DNA of 64,000 nucleotides from Burkholderiales bacterium (GTDB lineage: Bacteria; Pseudomonadota; Gammaproteobacteria; Burkholderiales; Burkholderiaceae_C), in the NCBI GenBank assembly GCA_016219375.1, contig JACRNC010000015.1:348582-412581 (forward strand), written 5' to 3'. This document shows, piece by piece, positions 35,649-46,349 of the stretch; within the stretch, counting starts at the first letter, position 1; each line of letters opens with the position of its first letter. A model generated the notes under the pieces. That model was given only the letters and a program-made list of their open reading frames with translations, did no database searches and had not been told where the DNA came from. The position numbers were made by a program, and so were the translations under genes.

Positions 35649-36413
35649 TCAGCCCAGCGCCTCGACCTTGACGATGGCCAGCGACAGGTTGTCGCCGCCG
35701 CCGTGGGCGCGCGTGCGGGCCTTGCCGATCAGCATCTCGCTGGCCTCGCGCGGCGACAGCGTCTGCACGATGGCGCCCAGCTCGCGCGGGCTGAAGTAGT
35801 GCCACAGCCCGTCGCTGCAGGCCAGCAGCGTGTCGCCCACCTCCAGCTGGTCGATGTGGTGGTGCGTCAGCGGCGGATCCTGCTGCGTGCCCAGGCAGCC
35901 GGTCAGCAGGTTGGACTGCGGGTGGCTGTTGGCCTCTTCCTCGGTGATCTGGCCCTCGTTGACCAGCCGCTGCACGAAGGAGTGGTCCATCGTGCGGCTC
36001 ACCAGGTCAGCGCCGCGGAAGTGATAGATGCGCGAGTCCCCGGCATGGATCACTTCGCAGCTGCGGTTGGGCAGGATTAGGAAGGCGGCGATCGTGCTGT
36101 GCGGCTCTTCCTCGGCCGCGATGGCCGTGAGCTTGATCATGAGGTGCGCCTCGCTGACCATCTGCCGCAGCGTCTCCGGCGCCGGGTCCTTGGTCGGGAT
36201 GAAGCGGTCGAAGACCTGGCGCGCGGTCAGGATCACCTGGTCGGCCGCCTTGCGCCCGCCGCTCTTGCCGCCCATGCCGTCGGCCACCACCGCCATCACG
36301 CAGCCCGGCACCCGTGGGTGGGGCAGGATTTCGACCTGGTCCTGCTGGTAGGCGCGGTCACCGCGGTGGATGCCGGTGGCGGCGCTCAGACGAAATCCGG
36401 GGGAGGCACTCAT
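35649..36413 (-). CDS. PP2C-family serine/threonine protein phosphatase
   Basis: 254 residues, a single PPM/PP2C domain. Metal-binding acidic motifs: 'RAYQQDQVEILP' (motif 1 region), 'VVADGMGGKSGG' (motif 2), 'VIHAGDSRIYHFRG', 'LLACSDGLWHYFS' and the last 'GGGDNLSLAIV' (motif 11). Bacterial members dephosphorylate Ser/Thr kinase targets. No kinase gene lies beside it. ATG 36413 is divergent from ydcH across 76 bp. Confidence 0.88.
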   Translation of the reverse strand: MSASPGFRLSAATGIHRGDRAYQQDQVEILPHPRVPGCVMAVVADGMGGKSGGRKAADQVILTARQVFDRFIPTKDPAPETLRQMVSEAHLMIKLTAIAAEEEPHSTIAAFLILPNRSCEVIHAGDSRIYHFRGADLVSRTMDHSFVQRLVNEGQITEEEANSHPQSNLLTGCLGTQQDPPLTHHHIDQLEVGDTLLACSDGLWHYFSPRELGAIVQTLSPREASEMLIGKARTRAHGGGDNLSLAIVKVEALG

Positions 36414-36422
36414 GGGCGAAAA

Positions 36423-36432
36423 CTATAATCGC
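36423..36432 (+). promoter_or_regulatory. Promoter -10 for the YdcH-type gene
   Basis: CTATAATCGC with TATAAT at 36424-36429, about 60 bp upstream of ATG 36490. The identical 10-mer occurs before rpmE2, rho and tRNA-His. No clear -35 is seen. Confidence 0.5.
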
Positions 36433-36489
36433 TGACCTCCTCGGGGATCTTCCTCTTTTGGGTGCGGCGCCCGCCGTGCCTTGCCTCGG

Positions 36490-36693
36490 ATGGACAACAA
36501 CCTGCATTCGCCGCAGCGTCGCCTGATCGAGCTCCGCATGGAGCACGCCGATCTGGACAGCCTGATCGACCGCGCGGCCGAGCAGACGCCGCAAGACGAC
36601 CTGGCCCTGCGCCGGCTCAAGAAGCGCCGCCTGCTGCTGCGCGACCAGATCGCCGCTCTGGAGGCCCAGCTGGGCCCCAAAGAGCCCGCCTGA
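36490..36693 (+). CDS. YdcH family (DUF465) small coiled-coil protein
   Basis: 67 residues, helical and charged: 'SPQRRLIELRMEHADLDSLIDRA' followed by 'DLALRRLKKRRLLLRDQIAALEAQL', the antiparallel coiled-coil hairpin of the YdcH family. Function is not established in any organism. ATG 36490 begins the conserved part; a TTG at 36481 is in frame. It is convergent with glnD, separated by about 100 bp. Confidence 0.85.
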   Translation: MDNNLHSPQRRLIELRMEHADLDSLIDRAAEQTPQDDLALRRLKKRRLLLRDQIAALEAQLGPKEPA

Positions 36694-36795
36694 GAAAGAA
36701 CCGCCTGAGGCTGTTTGCCCGGCTGGGCGCCTGGAGCCGCCCGCCCGGCTGCAGGCAAGCCGAAGCCCGGCGCGGCCGCACTGACCAGCCCGCCC

Positions 36796-39429
36796 TCAGC
36801 CCGCCGTGATCGCGTCCAGCAGCTGCGACTCGATCTCCAGCTGCGTGCGCTCGTCGCCCAGGCGCGGGCCGTCGATCAAGAAAGTGTCCTCCACCCGCTC
36901 GCCCAGCGTCGTCACCTTGGCCAGCTGCAGGTTGATGCCGTGATGGGCCAGCACGCGGGCGATCGCATAGAGCAGGCCGGAGCGGTCGCTGGTGGACACG
37001 GTCAGCAGCCAGCGCTGGCGGCGCTCGTCGGGCCGCAGGCTGATACGCGGCGTGATGGGGAAGGACTTGACCCGCCGCGACACCCGCCCCCGTGAGGGCT
37101 GCGGCAGCGGCCCGCTGCCGGCCAGCGCCTCACCCAGCTGCGTCTCCACCAGGTTGATCAGGTCGCGGTAGTGCGGCCCGGCATGCGGCGCGATGACCTG
37201 GAAGGTATCCAGCGCGTAGCCGCTGCGCGTGGTGTGGATCTTGGCGTCCAGGATGTTGTAGCCCGCGCCGTCGAAGTAGCCGCAGATGCGCGCAAACAGG
37301 TCGGCCCGGTCGGGCGCATAGACCAGCACCTGCAGGCCTTCGCCGATGGGTGACAGCCGCGCGCGCACCACCGGCGTGGCGCTGTCCACGTGGCGCCAGA
37401 GCGAGCGCGCATGCCAGGCCAGCTCGCCGGGCTCGTGGCGGGCGAAGTAGCTCAACTCCAGCGTGGCCCAGAGCTTGTCCTCGGTGCCGGGCAGCACCGA
37501 GTAGAGAGCCAGGGCGTGGCGGGCCTCCTGCTTGCGGCCTTCGATCTCGGCATCCAGCTGCGGCTTGGCGCCGCCCAGCGCGCGCAGCGTCAGGCGGTAG
37601 AGGTCTTCCAGCAGCTTGCCCTTCCAGGCGTTCCACACCTTGGGGCTGGTGCCGCGCACGTCGGCCACGGTCAGCAGGTACAGGCCGGTCAGCGTGCGCT
37701 CGTCGCCCATGCGGCGGGCGAAGGCCTCGATCACCTCCGGATCGCTCAGGTCTTCCTTCTGCGCCACGCGCGACATGGTCAGGTGCTCGCGCACCAGGAA
37801 CTCGATCAGCCGGGCATCGTCGCGGCCGATGCCGTGGTCGCGGCAGAAGCGCCGCACCTCCTGGCCGCCCAGCTCGGAGTGATCCCCGCCGCGGCCCTTG
37901 GCCACGTCATGGAAGAGCGCGGCGATGTAGAGGATCCACGGCTTGTCCCAGTGCAGCGCCAGCTGCGAGCAGAAGGGGTACTCGTGCGCATGCTCCGGGA
38001 TGAAGAAGCGGCGCATGTTGCGCACGACCATCAGGATGTGCTGGTCCACGGTGTAGACGTGGAACAGGTCGTGCTGCATCTGACCGACGATGCGGCGGAA
38101 CACCCAGAGGTAGCGGCCCAGCACGCTGGTCTGGTTCATCAGCCGCAGGGTGCGGGTGATGCCGGCCGGCTGTTGCAGGATCTGCATGAAGGTGCGGTGG
38201 TTGGCCGCATCGCGCCGGAAGGGTGCATCCATCAGCTCGCGGGCGTTGTACAGCGCGCGCAGCGTGCGGGCCGAGAAGCCGCGCAGGCCCGTCTGCGCAA
38301 AGACCAGGAAGGTGCGCAGGATGGCGTGGCGGTCGCGCTGGTAGAGGTCGTCGCTGGCCACCTCCAGCATGCCGTCGCGGTCGTAGAACTGCTCGTCGAT
38401 GGGCCGCATAGGCGCGTCCTGCGAGCCGTTGATGCGCTCCTCGACGTTGAGCATCAGGATCTGGTTGAGCTGCGAGACCGCCTTGGCCGCCCAGTAGTAG
38501 CGGCGCATCAGCACCTCGGACGCGCGCTGGGCCGGCGTGTTCTCGTAGCCGAAGGACGCGGCCACGGCCTGCTGCAGGTCGAAGACCAGCCGGTCCTCGC
38601 GCCGGCCGGCCACCTGGTGCAGCCGGGCGCGGATGAGCTTGAGCAGGCCTTCGTTGCGCTCAAGCTGCCGGGCTTCGAAGGGCGTCAGCAGACCATTGGC
38701 GGCCAGCTCGCGCCAGCTGCGGCCGAACCCGGCCGCGCGCGCCACCCACAGCACCACCTGCAGGTCACGCAGGCCGCCGGGGCTTTCCTTGCAGTTGGGC
38801 TCCAGCGAGTAGGGCGTGTCCTCGTACTTGATGTGGCGCTGGCGCATCTCCAGCACCTTGGCGCGGAAGAAGGCCGCCGGGTTCATCACCGCGGCCGTCG
38901 CCTGGCTGAAAGCGCCGAAGCAGCCGCTGCACCCGGCCAGCAGGCGGGCCTCCAGCATGGCGGTCTGCACGGTGATGTCGCGCTGGGCCTCCTCGGCGCA
39001 CTCCTGCACCGTACGCACGCTGGAGCCGATCTCCAGGCCGATGTCCCAGCAGCCGGCGATGAAAGCCTCCAGCTGCGCGGCATGCGGCGTGGCCGCTTCC
39101 TGGCAGGCCAGTGGCCGCTCGCCCTGCGGCTCGGGCACGAGGATGAGGACGTCGATATCGGAGTGCGGGAACAGCTCGCCGCGCCCGTAGCCGCCCACGG
39201 CCAGCAGCGCCGCGCCGTCGGGCATGCCGCTGCGTGCCCACAGCCGCTGCAGCGTCTGGTCCACATGGCGGGCCAGGGCGTGCAGCAGCCGATTGGCCGA
39301 AGCGACCGTCGGCCGCGCCTGGGCGAACTCGCGCAGCAACGCGGCCTTGCCTTCGCGGAAGGCCGCACGCAGCTCGGCCAGGGAGGGGCCGCTGTCGGCG
39401 GCCGGGGAGGGCGCAAGCTGACTGCTCAT
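36796..39429 (-). CDS. glnD: Bifunctional [protein-PII] uridylyltransferase/uridylyl-removing enzyme
   Basis: 877 residues. The nucleotidyltransferase domain has '[18 protein letters not shown]' (G-G-x-G-R and DxD metal motif). The HD hydrolase domain includes '[17 protein letters not shown]'. Two C-terminal ACT domains begin near '[19 protein letters not shown]' and '[19 protein letters not shown]' and sense glutamine. GlnD uridylylates PII at low glutamine and removes UMP at high glutamine, controlling nitrogen assimilation upstream of the NtrBC/sigma-54 circuit. It lies 48 bp downstream of map on the same strand, the usual order in Burkholderiales. Confidence 0.97.
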   Translation of the reverse strand: MSSQLAPSPAADSGPSLAELRAAFREGKAALLREFAQARPTVASANRLLHALARHVDQTLQRLWARSGMPDGAALLAVGGYGRGELFPHSDIDVLILVPEPQGERPLACQEAATPHAAQLEAFIAGCWDIGLEIGSSVRTVQECAEEAQRDITVQTAMLEARLLAGCSGCFGAFSQATAAVMNPAAFFRAKVLEMRQRHIKYEDTPYSLEPNCKESPGGLRDLQVVLWVARAAGFGRSWRELAANGLLTPFEARQLERNEGLLKLIRARLHQVAGRREDRLVFDLQQAVAASFGYENTPAQRASEVLMRRYYWAAKAVSQLNQILMLNVEERINGSQDAPMRPIDEQFYDRDGMLEVASDDLYQRDRHAILRTFLVFAQTGLRGFSARTLRALYNARELMDAPFRRDAANHRTFMQILQQPAGITRTLRLMNQTSVLGRYLWVFRRIVGQMQHDLFHVYTVDQHILMVVRNMRRFFIPEHAHEYPFCSQLALHWDKPWILYIAALFHDVAKGRGGDHSELGGQEVRRFCRDHGIGRDDARLIEFLVREHLTMSRVAQKEDLSDPEVIEAFARRMGDERTLTGLYLLTVADVRGTSPKVWNAWKGKLLEDLYRLTLRALGGAKPQLDAEIEGRKQEARHALALYSVLPGTEDKLWATLELSYFARHEPGELAWHARSLWRHVDSATPVVRARLSPIGEGLQVLVYAPDRADLFARICGYFDGAGYNILDAKIHTTRSGYALDTFQVIAPHAGPHYRDLINLVETQLGEALAGSGPLPQPSRGRVSRRVKSFPITPRISLRPDERRQRWLLTVSTSDRSGLLYAIARVLAHHGINLQLAKVTTLGERVEDTFLIDGPRLGDERTQLEIESQLLDAITAG

Positions 39430-39477
39430 GCGCGCAGCTCCTTGAGGCAGGCGGGTCGGTGGGCGGGCTGGGTCGGC

Positions 39478-40281
39478 TCAGCCGGCGATGAAGGCCGGCG
39501 GCGGCGGGCTGCCGGCCGAGAGGGTCAGCACCTCGTAGCCATCGTCGGTGACCAGCACCGTGTGCTCCCATTGGGCCGACAGCGAATGGTCCTTGGTCAC
39601 CACCGTCCAGCCGTCGGGCAGCTGCTTGATCTCGCGCCGGCCGGCGTTGATCATCGGCTCGATGGTGAAGATCATCCCCGGGCGCAGCTCCTCCAGCGTG
39701 CCGGGGCGGCCGTAGTGCAGCACCTGCGGCTCCTCATGGAAGCGCCGGCCGATGCCGTGGCCGCAGAACTCGCGCACCACCGAGAAGCCCGCGTTCTCGG
39801 CAAAGGTCTGGATGGCGTGGCCGATGTCGCCCAGGCGCGCGCCGGGCTTGACCTTGGCAATGCCGATCCACATGGCCTCGTAGGTCAGGGCGCACAGCCG
39901 CTTGGCGGCGATCGAGCCGTCGCCGGCGATGAACATGCGGCTGGTGTCGCCGTGCCAGCCTTCCTTGATCACCGTGATGTCGATGTTGAGGATGTCGCCG
40001 TTCTTCAGCGCCCGGTCATTGGGGATGCCGTGGCAGATCTGGTGGTTGATCGACGTGCAGATCGACTTGGGATAGGGCTTGTAGCCGCTGGGCGCGTAGT
40101 TCAGCGGCGCCGGGATCGCCTGCTGCACATTGACGATGTAGTCGTGGGCCAGGCGGTCGAGCTCGTTGGTGGTGACGCCGGGCCTGACGTACGGGGTGAG
40201 GTAGTCCAGGACCTCTGATGCCAGGCGGCAGGCCTGGCGCATGCCGTCGATCTCGTCGCCGGTCTTGATCGTGATGCTCAT
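39478..40281 (-). CDS. map: Methionine aminopeptidase type I
   Basis: 267 residues from ATG 40281. Metal ligands: Asp in 'DILNIDITVIKEGWHGDTSR', His in 'EFCGHGIGR', Glu in 'MIFTIEPM' and Glu in 'SAQWEHTVLVTDDG'. 'ICTSINHQICHGIP' contains the substrate-binding His. It removes the initiator Met from nascent proteins and is essential. The TTG at 40290 is also in frame but ATG begins the conserved MSITIKTGDEI. Divergent from purL across 171 bp. Confidence 0.97.
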   Translation of the reverse strand: MSITIKTGDEIDGMRQACRLASEVLDYLTPYVRPGVTTNELDRLAHDYIVNVQQAIPAPLNYAPSGYKPYPKSICTSINHQICHGIPNDRALKNGDILNIDITVIKEGWHGDTSRMFIAGDGSIAAKRLCALTYEAMWIGIAKVKPGARLGDIGHAIQTFAENAGFSVVREFCGHGIGRRFHEEPQVLHYGRPGTLEELRPGMIFTIEPMINAGRREIKQLPDGWTVVTKDHSLSAQWEHTVLVTDDGYEVLTLSAGSPPPPAFIAG

Positions 40282-40303
40282 GGGGCGCAATTATCGCCGC
40301 CCT

Positions 40304-40313
40304 CTAAAATCGC
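40304..40313 (+). promoter_or_regulatory. Candidate purL promoter -10
   Basis: CTAAAATCGC, one base different from the CTATAATCGC motif found before four other genes in this window; the TAAAAT hexamer is 40305-40310. It lies about 145 bp before the GTG of purL in the divergent map/purL gap. Confidence 0.35.
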
Positions 40314-40452
40314 CGGCTTTTCCAAAACCGGCCGCCGCGGACGCTTTTGTCCGCCATTTATCGCTGCATCGCCCGCCTTTTGATCAGAAAGCGCGCCCAG
40401 CGGATGTCGCGGCCGGCCCCGCTGGTCCCCACGCCCCGTCGAGCTGCCCGCC

Positions 40453-43400
40453 GTGACCGCCTCCACCCGCGATTTCCTCTGCTTCGAAGGCGGCAACGCC
40501 TTGTCCGCCTTCCGCGCCCCGGCGCTGCTCGACAAACTGCAGGCGGTCAGCCCGCGCATCAGCGCGGTGCACGCACGGCATGTGCACTGGGTGTGGCTGG
40601 AGCAGCCACTGGACGACGCGGCGCAAGACAAGCTCGCCGCTCTGCTGCAGTACGGCGATCCCTACACCGGGGTAGCCGATGGCGAGCTGGTGGTGGTGAT
40701 GCCACGTCTGGGCACGGTGTCGCCCTGGGCCTCCAAGGCCACGGACATCGCGCACAACTGCGGCCTGCCGATCCGCCGCGTGGAGCGGGTGACGGAGTAC
40801 CGGCTGGTGCTCAAGGCGGGCCTGATTGCGGGGCTGACTGCCGGGCTGACGGGCGGCGCCAAGCCGCTGTCGGCCGAGGAGCGCCAGGCCGTGGCGGCGC
40901 TGCTGCACGACCGCATGACCGAGAGCGTGGCGTTCGAGCGCGCGGCCGCGGCCCATGTGTTCGACGAGCCGCCCGGCAAGCCGATGGAGACGGTGGACGT
41001 GCTGGGCCGCGGCAAGGCGGCACTGCAGGAGGCCAACACCACGTTTGGCCTGGCGCTGTCGGACGACGAAGTCGACTACCTGGTGGACGCCTTCGCCAAG
41101 CTGGGCCGCAACCCGACCGATGTCGAGCTGATGATGTTCGCCCAGGCCAACAGCGAGCATTGCCGGCACAAGATCTTCAATGCCGACTTCGTCATCGACG
41201 GCCAGGCCCAGCCGCTGTCGATGTTCAAGATGATCCGCCACACCGAGCAGTGCTCGCCGCAGCACACGGTGGTGGCCTACTCGGACAACGCGGCGGTGAT
41301 GGAGGGCGTGGCCATCGAGCGCTGGCAGCCGGCCTGCGGCAGCGGCCCCTGCGCCTATGCCGCGCGCCCCGAGACGGCGCACGTGCTGATGAAGGTGGAG
41401 ACGCACAACCACCCGACCGCCATCAGCCCCTTCCACGGCGCCTCCACCGGCGCCGGCGGCGAGATCCGCGACGAGGGCGCCACCGGCCGCGGCTCGCGCC
41501 CGGTGTCGGGCCTGACCGGCTTTTCGGTGTCCAACCTGCACCTGCCGGGCACGCAAGAACCCTGGGAGGCCCAGCCCTACGGCAAGCCGGCGCACATCGC
41601 CAGCGCGCTGCAGATCATGATCGACGGCCCCTTGGGCGGCGCGGCCTTCAACAACGAGTTCGGCCGGCCCAATCTGGCCGGCTACTTCCGCGTGTACGAG
41701 CAGACGGTGGCCGGCCAGCGCCGGGGCTATCACAAGCCCATCATGATTGCCGGCGGCATGGGGCAGATCCGCGACGGGCAGACGCACAAGGTGGTGTTCA
41801 GCGCCGGCACGCTGCTGATCCAGCTGGGCGGCCCGGGCATGCGCATCGGCATGGGCGGCGGCGCGGCCAGCTCCATGGCCGCGGGGGCGAACACGGCGGA
41901 GCTGGACTTCGACTCGGTGCAGCGCGGCAACCCGGAGATCCAGCGCCGCGCCCAGGAGGTCATCAACCACTGCTGGAGCCAGGGTGAGGCGAACCCCATC
42001 CTCGCCATCCACGACGTGGGCGCGGGCGGCATCTCCAACGCCTTCCCCGAGCTGGTGGACGGTGCGGGCCGGGGCGCACGCTTTGACCTGAGCAAGGTGC
42101 CGCTGGAAGAGGGCGGCCTGGCGCCCAAGGAAATCTGGTGCAACGAGAGCCAGGAGCGCTATGTGCTGGCCATCGCGCCCGAGAGCCTGGATGCGTTCAC
42201 CGCGCTGTGCGAGCGCGAGCGCTGCCCGTTCGCCGTTGTCGGCGTGGCCAGCGACGAGCTGCGCCTGGTGCTGGAGGACGGCCCGGGCGGCACCGGCCTC
42301 AACGGCACGCCCATCGACATGCCGATGGACGTGCTGCTGGGCAAGCCGCCGCGCATGACCCGTGATGTGCAGCGCGTGCAGCGCACGCTGCCGCCGGTGG
42401 AGCTGACCGGCGTGGCACTGGAGCGTGCGGCGCTGGACGTGCTGCGCCATCCCACGGTCGCCAGCAAGCGCTTCCTGATCACCATCGGCGACCGCACCGT
42501 GGGCGGCCTGAGCCACCGCGACCAGATGGTGGGCCCCTGGCAGGTGCCGGTGGCCGACTGCGCCATCTCTTTGGCCGACTACGCCGGCCTGGCCGGTGAG
42601 GCCATGAGCATGGGCGAGCGCACGCCGCTGGCTGTGGTCGATGCACCAGCCTCCGGCCGCATGGCTGTGGGCGAGGCGCTGACCAACCTGCTGGCCGCGC
42701 CCATCGAGCTGGCGCGCGTCAAGCTCAGCTGCAACTGGATGGCGGCCTGCGGCGAGCCGGGCGAGGACGCGGCGCTGTACGACACGGTCAAGGCCGTGGG
42801 CATGGAGCTGTGCCCCGCTCTGGGCATCTCGGTCCCGGTGGGCAAGGATTCGCTGTCCATGCGCACGCGCTGGCAGGACGCGGGTGAGGCCAGACAGGTG
42901 ACAGCGCCGGTGTCGCTGATCGTCTCGGCCTTTGCCACGCTGCCCGACGTGCGGGGCACGCTGACGCCGCAGCTGCGCACCGATGCGGGCGACACCACGC
43001 TGATCCTGGTGGACCTCGGCCAGGGCCGCAACCGCATGGGGGGCTCGGTGCTGGCCCAGGTGCTGGGCCAGGTGGGCGATGCGGTGCCTGATCTGGACGA
43101 CCCGGCCCTGCTGAAGAACCTGGTCGCGGCGGTGAACGCCCTGCGCGCGCAGGGCCGCATCCTGGCCTACCACGACCGCTCGGACGGCGGCCTGTGGGCC
43201 GCGGTGTGCGAGATGGCCTTTGCCGGCCACACCGGCGTGTCGCTCAACGTGGACATCCTGGTGACCGAAGGCGACGGCATCAGCGACAGCCGCGCCGAGT
43301 ACGGCGACTCGAAAAACTGGGCCACGCAGGTCAGCGAGCGGCGCAACGAGCTCACGCTCAAGGCGCTCTTTGCCGAGGAGCTGGGCGTGGTGCTGCAGGT

Positions 43401-44481
43401 GCCGACCGCGCAGCGCAACGAGGTCATGCAAGTGCTGCGCGAGCATGGGCTGTCCCGCCACAGCCACATGATCGGCAAGCCCAACGACCGCGGCGTGGTG
43501 GAGGTGTGGCGCGACACCAAGACGGTGTTCAGCGCGCCGCTGCAGCAGCTGCAGCAGACCTGGGACGAGGTGTCCTGGCGCATCGCCCGGCTGCGCGACA
43601 ACCCGGCCTGCGCGGACGCCGAGCATGCCGCCGTCGGCCAGCCGGACGACCCCGGCCTGCATGTGGCGCTGACCTTCGACCCGGCCGAGGACGTGGCCGC
43701 GCCGTACCTGAACCTGGCCAAGCCCAGGGTGGCCATCCTGCGCGAGCAGGGCGTCAACTCGCATGTCGAGATGGCCTATGCCGTGGCCCAGGCCGGCTTC
43801 GAGGCGCACGACGTGCACATGACCGACCTGCAGACCGGCCGCGCCAGGCTGGATGACTTCGCGGGGCTGGTTGCCTGCGGTGGGTTCTCCTACGGCGACA
43901 CGCTGGGCGCGGGCGAGGGCTGGGCGCGCTCCATCCTCTTCAACGTCAAGCTGGCCGAGGCCTTCGCCGGCTTCTTCACGCGCCCGGACACCTTCACGCT
44001 GGGCGTGTGCAATGGCTGCCAGATGCTGGCCGCACTCTCGTCCATCATCCCCGGCGCGGATGCCTGGCCCAAGTTCACGCGCAACAAGAGCGAGCAGTTC
44101 GAGGCCCGGCTGAGCCTGGTGGAGGTGCTGGACAGCCCGTCGATCTTCTTTGCCGGCATGGCTGGCAGCCGGCTGCCCATCGTGGTGTCGCACGGCGAGG
44201 GTTATCCGGACTTCTCGCAGCGGGGCAGCGAGCAGGCGGTGCTGCGGGCGATGCGCTTCGTGGACCACCACGGCCAGCCCACCGAGGCCTACCCCTTCAA
44301 CCCCAACGGCGGGGCCGGTGGCCTGACGGCAGTGACCACGGCCGACGGCCGCTTCACGGCCATGATGCCGCACCCGGAGCGGGTCTTCCGCAACGTGCAG
44401 ATGAGCTGGACGTTTGGCGACATCGCGCAGGCCAGCCCATGGATGCGCATGTTCCGCAATGCGCGCAAGTGGGTCGGCTGA
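40453..44481 (+). CDS. purL: Phosphoribosylformylglycinamidine synthase (single-chain PurL)
   Basis: 1342 residues, the large single-chain form of gammaproteobacteria and betaproteobacteria. N-terminal PurS-like part, then two AIRS-type ATP-binding halves with '[16 protein letters not shown]', '[19 protein letters not shown]' and '[18 protein letters not shown]'. The C-terminal class-I glutaminase has nucleophile Cys in '[12 protein letters not shown]' and a His/Glu pair near '[11 protein letters not shown]'. It converts FGAR to FGAM in purine synthesis. Start GTG 40453 begins the conserved [13 protein letters not shown]; no better start is in frame. The stop region is duplicated in tandem (GTGGGTCGGCTGA at 44470-44482 and again at 44485). 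Confidence 0.97.
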   Translation: MTASTRDFLCFEGGNALSAFRAPALLDKLQAVSPRISAVHARHVHWVWLEQPLDDAAQDKLAALLQYGDPYTGVADGELVVVMPRLGTVSPWASKATDIAHNCGLPIRRVERVTEYRLVLKAGLIAGLTAGLTGGAKPLSAEERQAVAALLHDRMTESVAFERAAAAHVFDEPPGKPMETVDVLGRGKAALQEANTTFGLALSDDEVDYLVDAFAKLGRNPTDVELMMFAQANSEHCRHKIFNADFVIDGQAQPLSMFKMIRHTEQCSPQHTVVAYSDNAAVMEGVAIERWQPACGSGPCAYAARPETAHVLMKVETHNHPTAISPFHGASTGAGGEIRDEGATGRGSRPVSGLTGFSVSNLHLPGTQEPWEAQPYGKPAHIASALQIMIDGPLGGAAFNNEFGRPNLAGYFRVYEQTVAGQRRGYHKPIMIAGGMGQIRDGQTHKVVFSAGTLLIQLGGPGMRIGMGGGAASSMAAGANTAELDFDSVQRGNPEIQRRAQEVINHCWSQGEANPILAIHDVGAGGISNAFPELVDGAGRGARFDLSKVPLEEGGLAPKEIWCNESQERYVLAIAPESLDAFTALCERERCPFAVVGVASDELRLVLEDGPGGTGLNGTPIDMPMDVLLGKPPRMTRDVQRVQRTLPPVELTGVALERAALDVLRHPTVASKRFLITIGDRTVGGLSHRDQMVGPWQVPVADCAISLADYAGLAGEAMSMGERTPLAVVDAPASGRMAVGEALTNLLAAPIELARVKLSCNWMAACGEPGEDAALYDTVKAVGMELCPALGISVPVGKDSLSMRTRWQDAGEARQVTAPVSLIVSAFATLPDVRGTLTPQLRTDAGDTTLILVDLGQGRNRMGGSVLAQVLGQVGDAVPDLDDPALLKNLVAAVNALRAQGRILAYHDRSDGGLWAAVCEMAFAGHTGVSLNVDILVTEGDGISDSRAEYGDSKNWATQVSERRNELTLKALFAEELGVVLQVPTAQRNEVMQVLREHGLSRHSHMIGKPNDRGVVEVWRDTKTVFSAPLQQLQQTWDEVSWRIARLRDNPACADAEHAAVGQPDDPGLHVALTFDPAEDVAAPYLNLAKPRVAILREQGVNSHVEMAYAVAQAGFEAHDVHMTDLQTGRARLDDFAGLVACGGFSYGDTLGAGEGWARSILFNVKLAEAFAGFFTRPDTFTLGVCNGCQMLAALSSIIPGADAWPKFTRNKSEQFEARLSLVEVLDSPSIFFAGMAGSRLPIVVSHGEGYPDFSQRGSEQAVLRAMRFVDHHGQPTEAYPFNPNGGAGGLTAVTTADGRFTAMMPHPERVFRNVQMSWTFGDIAQASPWMRMFRNARKWVG

Positions 44482-44582
44482 GGTGGGTCGGCTGACAACC
44501 TGAACAGCGGCCCGCGGCGGCGGTCATCCGCGGCGCGGGCTTGCATCGCGGCGGCGCTGCACCGGCGCCCGCCGCAGCCCGG

Positions 44583-45530
44583 TCAGAGCAGCAGGTGCCC
44601 GCGCGCCGTGCACACCGGCCGGCGCGGGTCGTCCTGCCACAGGCTCACCTGTACCAAGGCCACGCGGGCGCCCTGGCGCACGGTGGTGCAGGCGGCATAG
44701 GTGTCCACCGGCTTGGCCGAGCGCAGGTAGTCGATGTGGAAGTCCACGCCGCGCGGCGGGCCGTCGGTCTGGTGCGGGTTGGTGGCCACCAGGTGCAGCA
44801 CCAGGGCCGTCTCGGCAAAGCCGGCCAGCACGCCACCGTGCAACGCGGGCAGCAGCGGGTTGCCGATCAGCTCGTCGCGGAAGGGCAGCTTGAACACCGG
44901 CGCGCCGTCCGCCGCATCGCCGCGCATCACGCCCAGGTAGTCCACGTAGGGCGAGCGGCCGATGGGCAGGGCCGGGCGGTCGAAGGCCGGCAGCGCGGCC
45001 GGCGCATCGGTGTGCAGCGGCTCGCGCGCGGCCGTGGGCGGCGGGCCGTTGCGGCGCACGTTGGACGTGGCGCGCATGAAGGTGGCGTTGACCCGGGCCA
45101 CCGGCTCGTCATGGCCCGGCTGGCGCACGGTGCCGGTGACGAAGCCGATGCTGCGCGACAGCCGGTGGCAATGCGCATCGCAGATCAGGCCCTCGTTGGC
45201 CACCGCCGGGCGCAGGTAGTCCATGCGCAGGTCCAGCGTGGCAAAGGGCTCGATGCGCTCCAGCGCGGCGCCCACCGCAAGCCCGCAGGCAGTGTCGGCC
45301 AGCACGCTGGCGCAACCGGGGTGGATGAGCTGCCGCTGGGCATCGCCCGTCCAGGTGGGCCGCGCGGGCATGGACAGCGTGGCGCGCCCGGGGCCGAGGT
45401 TGGACGGCTCCATGCCGGCGGCGCGGGCGTAGGGGATGCCGGAGACGAAGCTCTGCACCCATTGGTGCAGGCTGGACGGCTCGAAGATCGAGGGGGGTTG
45501 CGTCATGACGGGCGTGGGGGCGTTCGGCAT
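44583..45530 (-). CDS. Tandem hotdog-fold (PaaI-like) thioesterase protein
   Basis: 315 residues from ATG 45530 (or 307 from ATG 45506). Two hotdog repeats: the first includes 'LIHPGCASVLADTACGLAV' and 'DLRMDYLRPAV', the second 'LPALHGGVLAGFAETALVL' and 'VDFHIDYLRSAKPVDTYA'. Each repeat has the PaaI/4HBT layout (HPG/HGG then an acidic residue in the central helix, then DYLR). It probably hydrolyses acyl-CoA esters; substrate unknown. Fused double-hotdogs of this type are less common than homodimers. Confidence 0.75.
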   Translation of the reverse strand: MPNAPTPVMTQPPSIFEPSSLHQWVQSFVSGIPYARAAGMEPSNLGPGRATLSMPARPTWTGDAQRQLIHPGCASVLADTACGLAVGAALERIEPFATLDLRMDYLRPAVANEGLICDAHCHRLSRSIGFVTGTVRQPGHDEPVARVNATFMRATSNVRRNGPPPTAAREPLHTDAPAALPAFDRPALPIGRSPYVDYLGVMRGDAADGAPVFKLPFRDELIGNPLLPALHGGVLAGFAETALVLHLVATNPHQTDGPPRGVDFHIDYLRSAKPVDTYAACTTVRQGARVALVQVSLWQDDPRRPVCTARGHLLL

Positions 45531-45785
45531 GCCGCCTGACGATGCCGGATGGCGAGGCAGGCGGCACGGAGGACGAGGCGCGGATTGTCCGGCAGGCGGT
45601 GCCGCCCTGGGCGGACGGCGTCCCAAGCGGTAAGCAGCCATACCGCCGCGGCTGCGGGGCATGCGGATTGCCACATGGAGGGCCAGCCTGCGCCGCCCCA
45701 GCCCGCTCCGGTACGTCCGGGGCCGGGCCCCGGGCGGCGTGAATCACCAACCGATCCACCTTACCCAATCGACAGGAGCACACCC

Positions 45786-46154
45786 ATGAGCACGCCGTTC
45801 CCCACCTCTTCTTCGTCTTCTTCCGGTTCGCTGGGCAGCGGCACCGGCTCCAGCATGGACAGCAGCACCAGCGGCGGCAACCTGCGCGGCAGCGACACGC
45901 TGGAACGCGCCACGACCAAGGCGCACGAGGCGCTGGACCGCGCCGCCCTGCGTGCCGGCCCGGCCGTGACCCAGCTGCGTGAGAAGACCGCATCGGCGGT
46001 GGAAAGCCTCAAGGCCCGCATGCAGGACATGAGCGCGATGCAGGGCCAGGCTCTGGAGAGCGCCCGCACCCAGGTGCGCGCCAACCCCCTGGCGGCCGTG
46101 GGCATCGCTGCGGCGGCGGGCTACCTGCTGGGCGCGCTGCTGCGCCGGCGCTGA
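45786..46154 (+). CDS. DUF883 (ElaB/YqjD-like) membrane-anchored protein
   Basis: 122 residues. Ser/Gly-rich N-terminus (1-40), a long amphipathic helix (~40-95), then 'RANPLAAVGIAAAAGYLLGALLRRR', a single C-terminal membrane helix with a terminal Arg cluster. This is the ElaB/YqjD layout; those proteins associate with stationary-phase ribosomes at the inner membrane in E. coli. GGAG precedes ATG 45786. Confidence 0.82.
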   Translation: MSTPFPTSSSSSSGSLGSGTGSSMDSSTSGGNLRGSDTLERATTKAHEALDRAALRAGPAVTQLREKTASAVESLKARMQDMSAMQGQALESARTQVRANPLAAVGIAAAAGYLLGALLRRR

Positions 46155-46300
46155 TTCCCTTGGTCCAGCCCTGATCCAGGCAAGGCGCCATCCCTAAGGC
46201 AGGCGCATTGCTCGAGGAGCGGCACGCTGCAAGAGCCGGCAGCAAGACATCGCCTGCAGGGCAGCGTTGAAGAGCCTGGCAGACTCAGCAGAGCCCAGCA

Positions 46301-46332
46301 AAAAGGCCGTCCCGCGGGACGGCCTTCTTCTT
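46301..46332. terminator. Bidirectional terminator between the DUF883 and PPOX-fold genes
   Basis: AAGGCCGTCCC (46303-46313), loop GC, GGGACGGCCTT (46316-46326). It is flanked by five A on the left (T-run for the minus-strand gene ending at 46350) and CTTCTT on the right (for the plus-strand gene). Strong 11-bp perfect stem. Confidence 0.85.
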
Positions 46333-46349
46333 GCGCGGTGCGGCCGCAA

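Noticed and set aside
34206..36080. A 624-codon plus-strand frame across the disordered-protein gene and the PP2C gene
   Set aside because: It crosses two minus-strand genes and an intergenic gap, with Ala/Arg/Leu/Val shadow composition; the minus-strand frames have ribosome-binding sites and family motifs or plausible composition.
37390..40218. A 942-codon plus-strand open frame opposite glnD and map
   Set aside because: It mirrors two well-conserved genes on the other strand, has shadow-type composition (His/Ala/Arg/Gln-rich) and no recognisable domain.
40384..44373. A 1329-codon minus-strand open frame opposite purL
   Set aside because: purL on the plus strand has full family motifs throughout. 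The opposite frame is a product of high-GC codon bias.
45549..45785. An N-terminal extension of the DUF883 frame
   Set aside because: ATG 45786 has a good ribosome-binding site and starts the family-like sequence; the upstream part is Pro/Arg/Ala-rich without a start signal.
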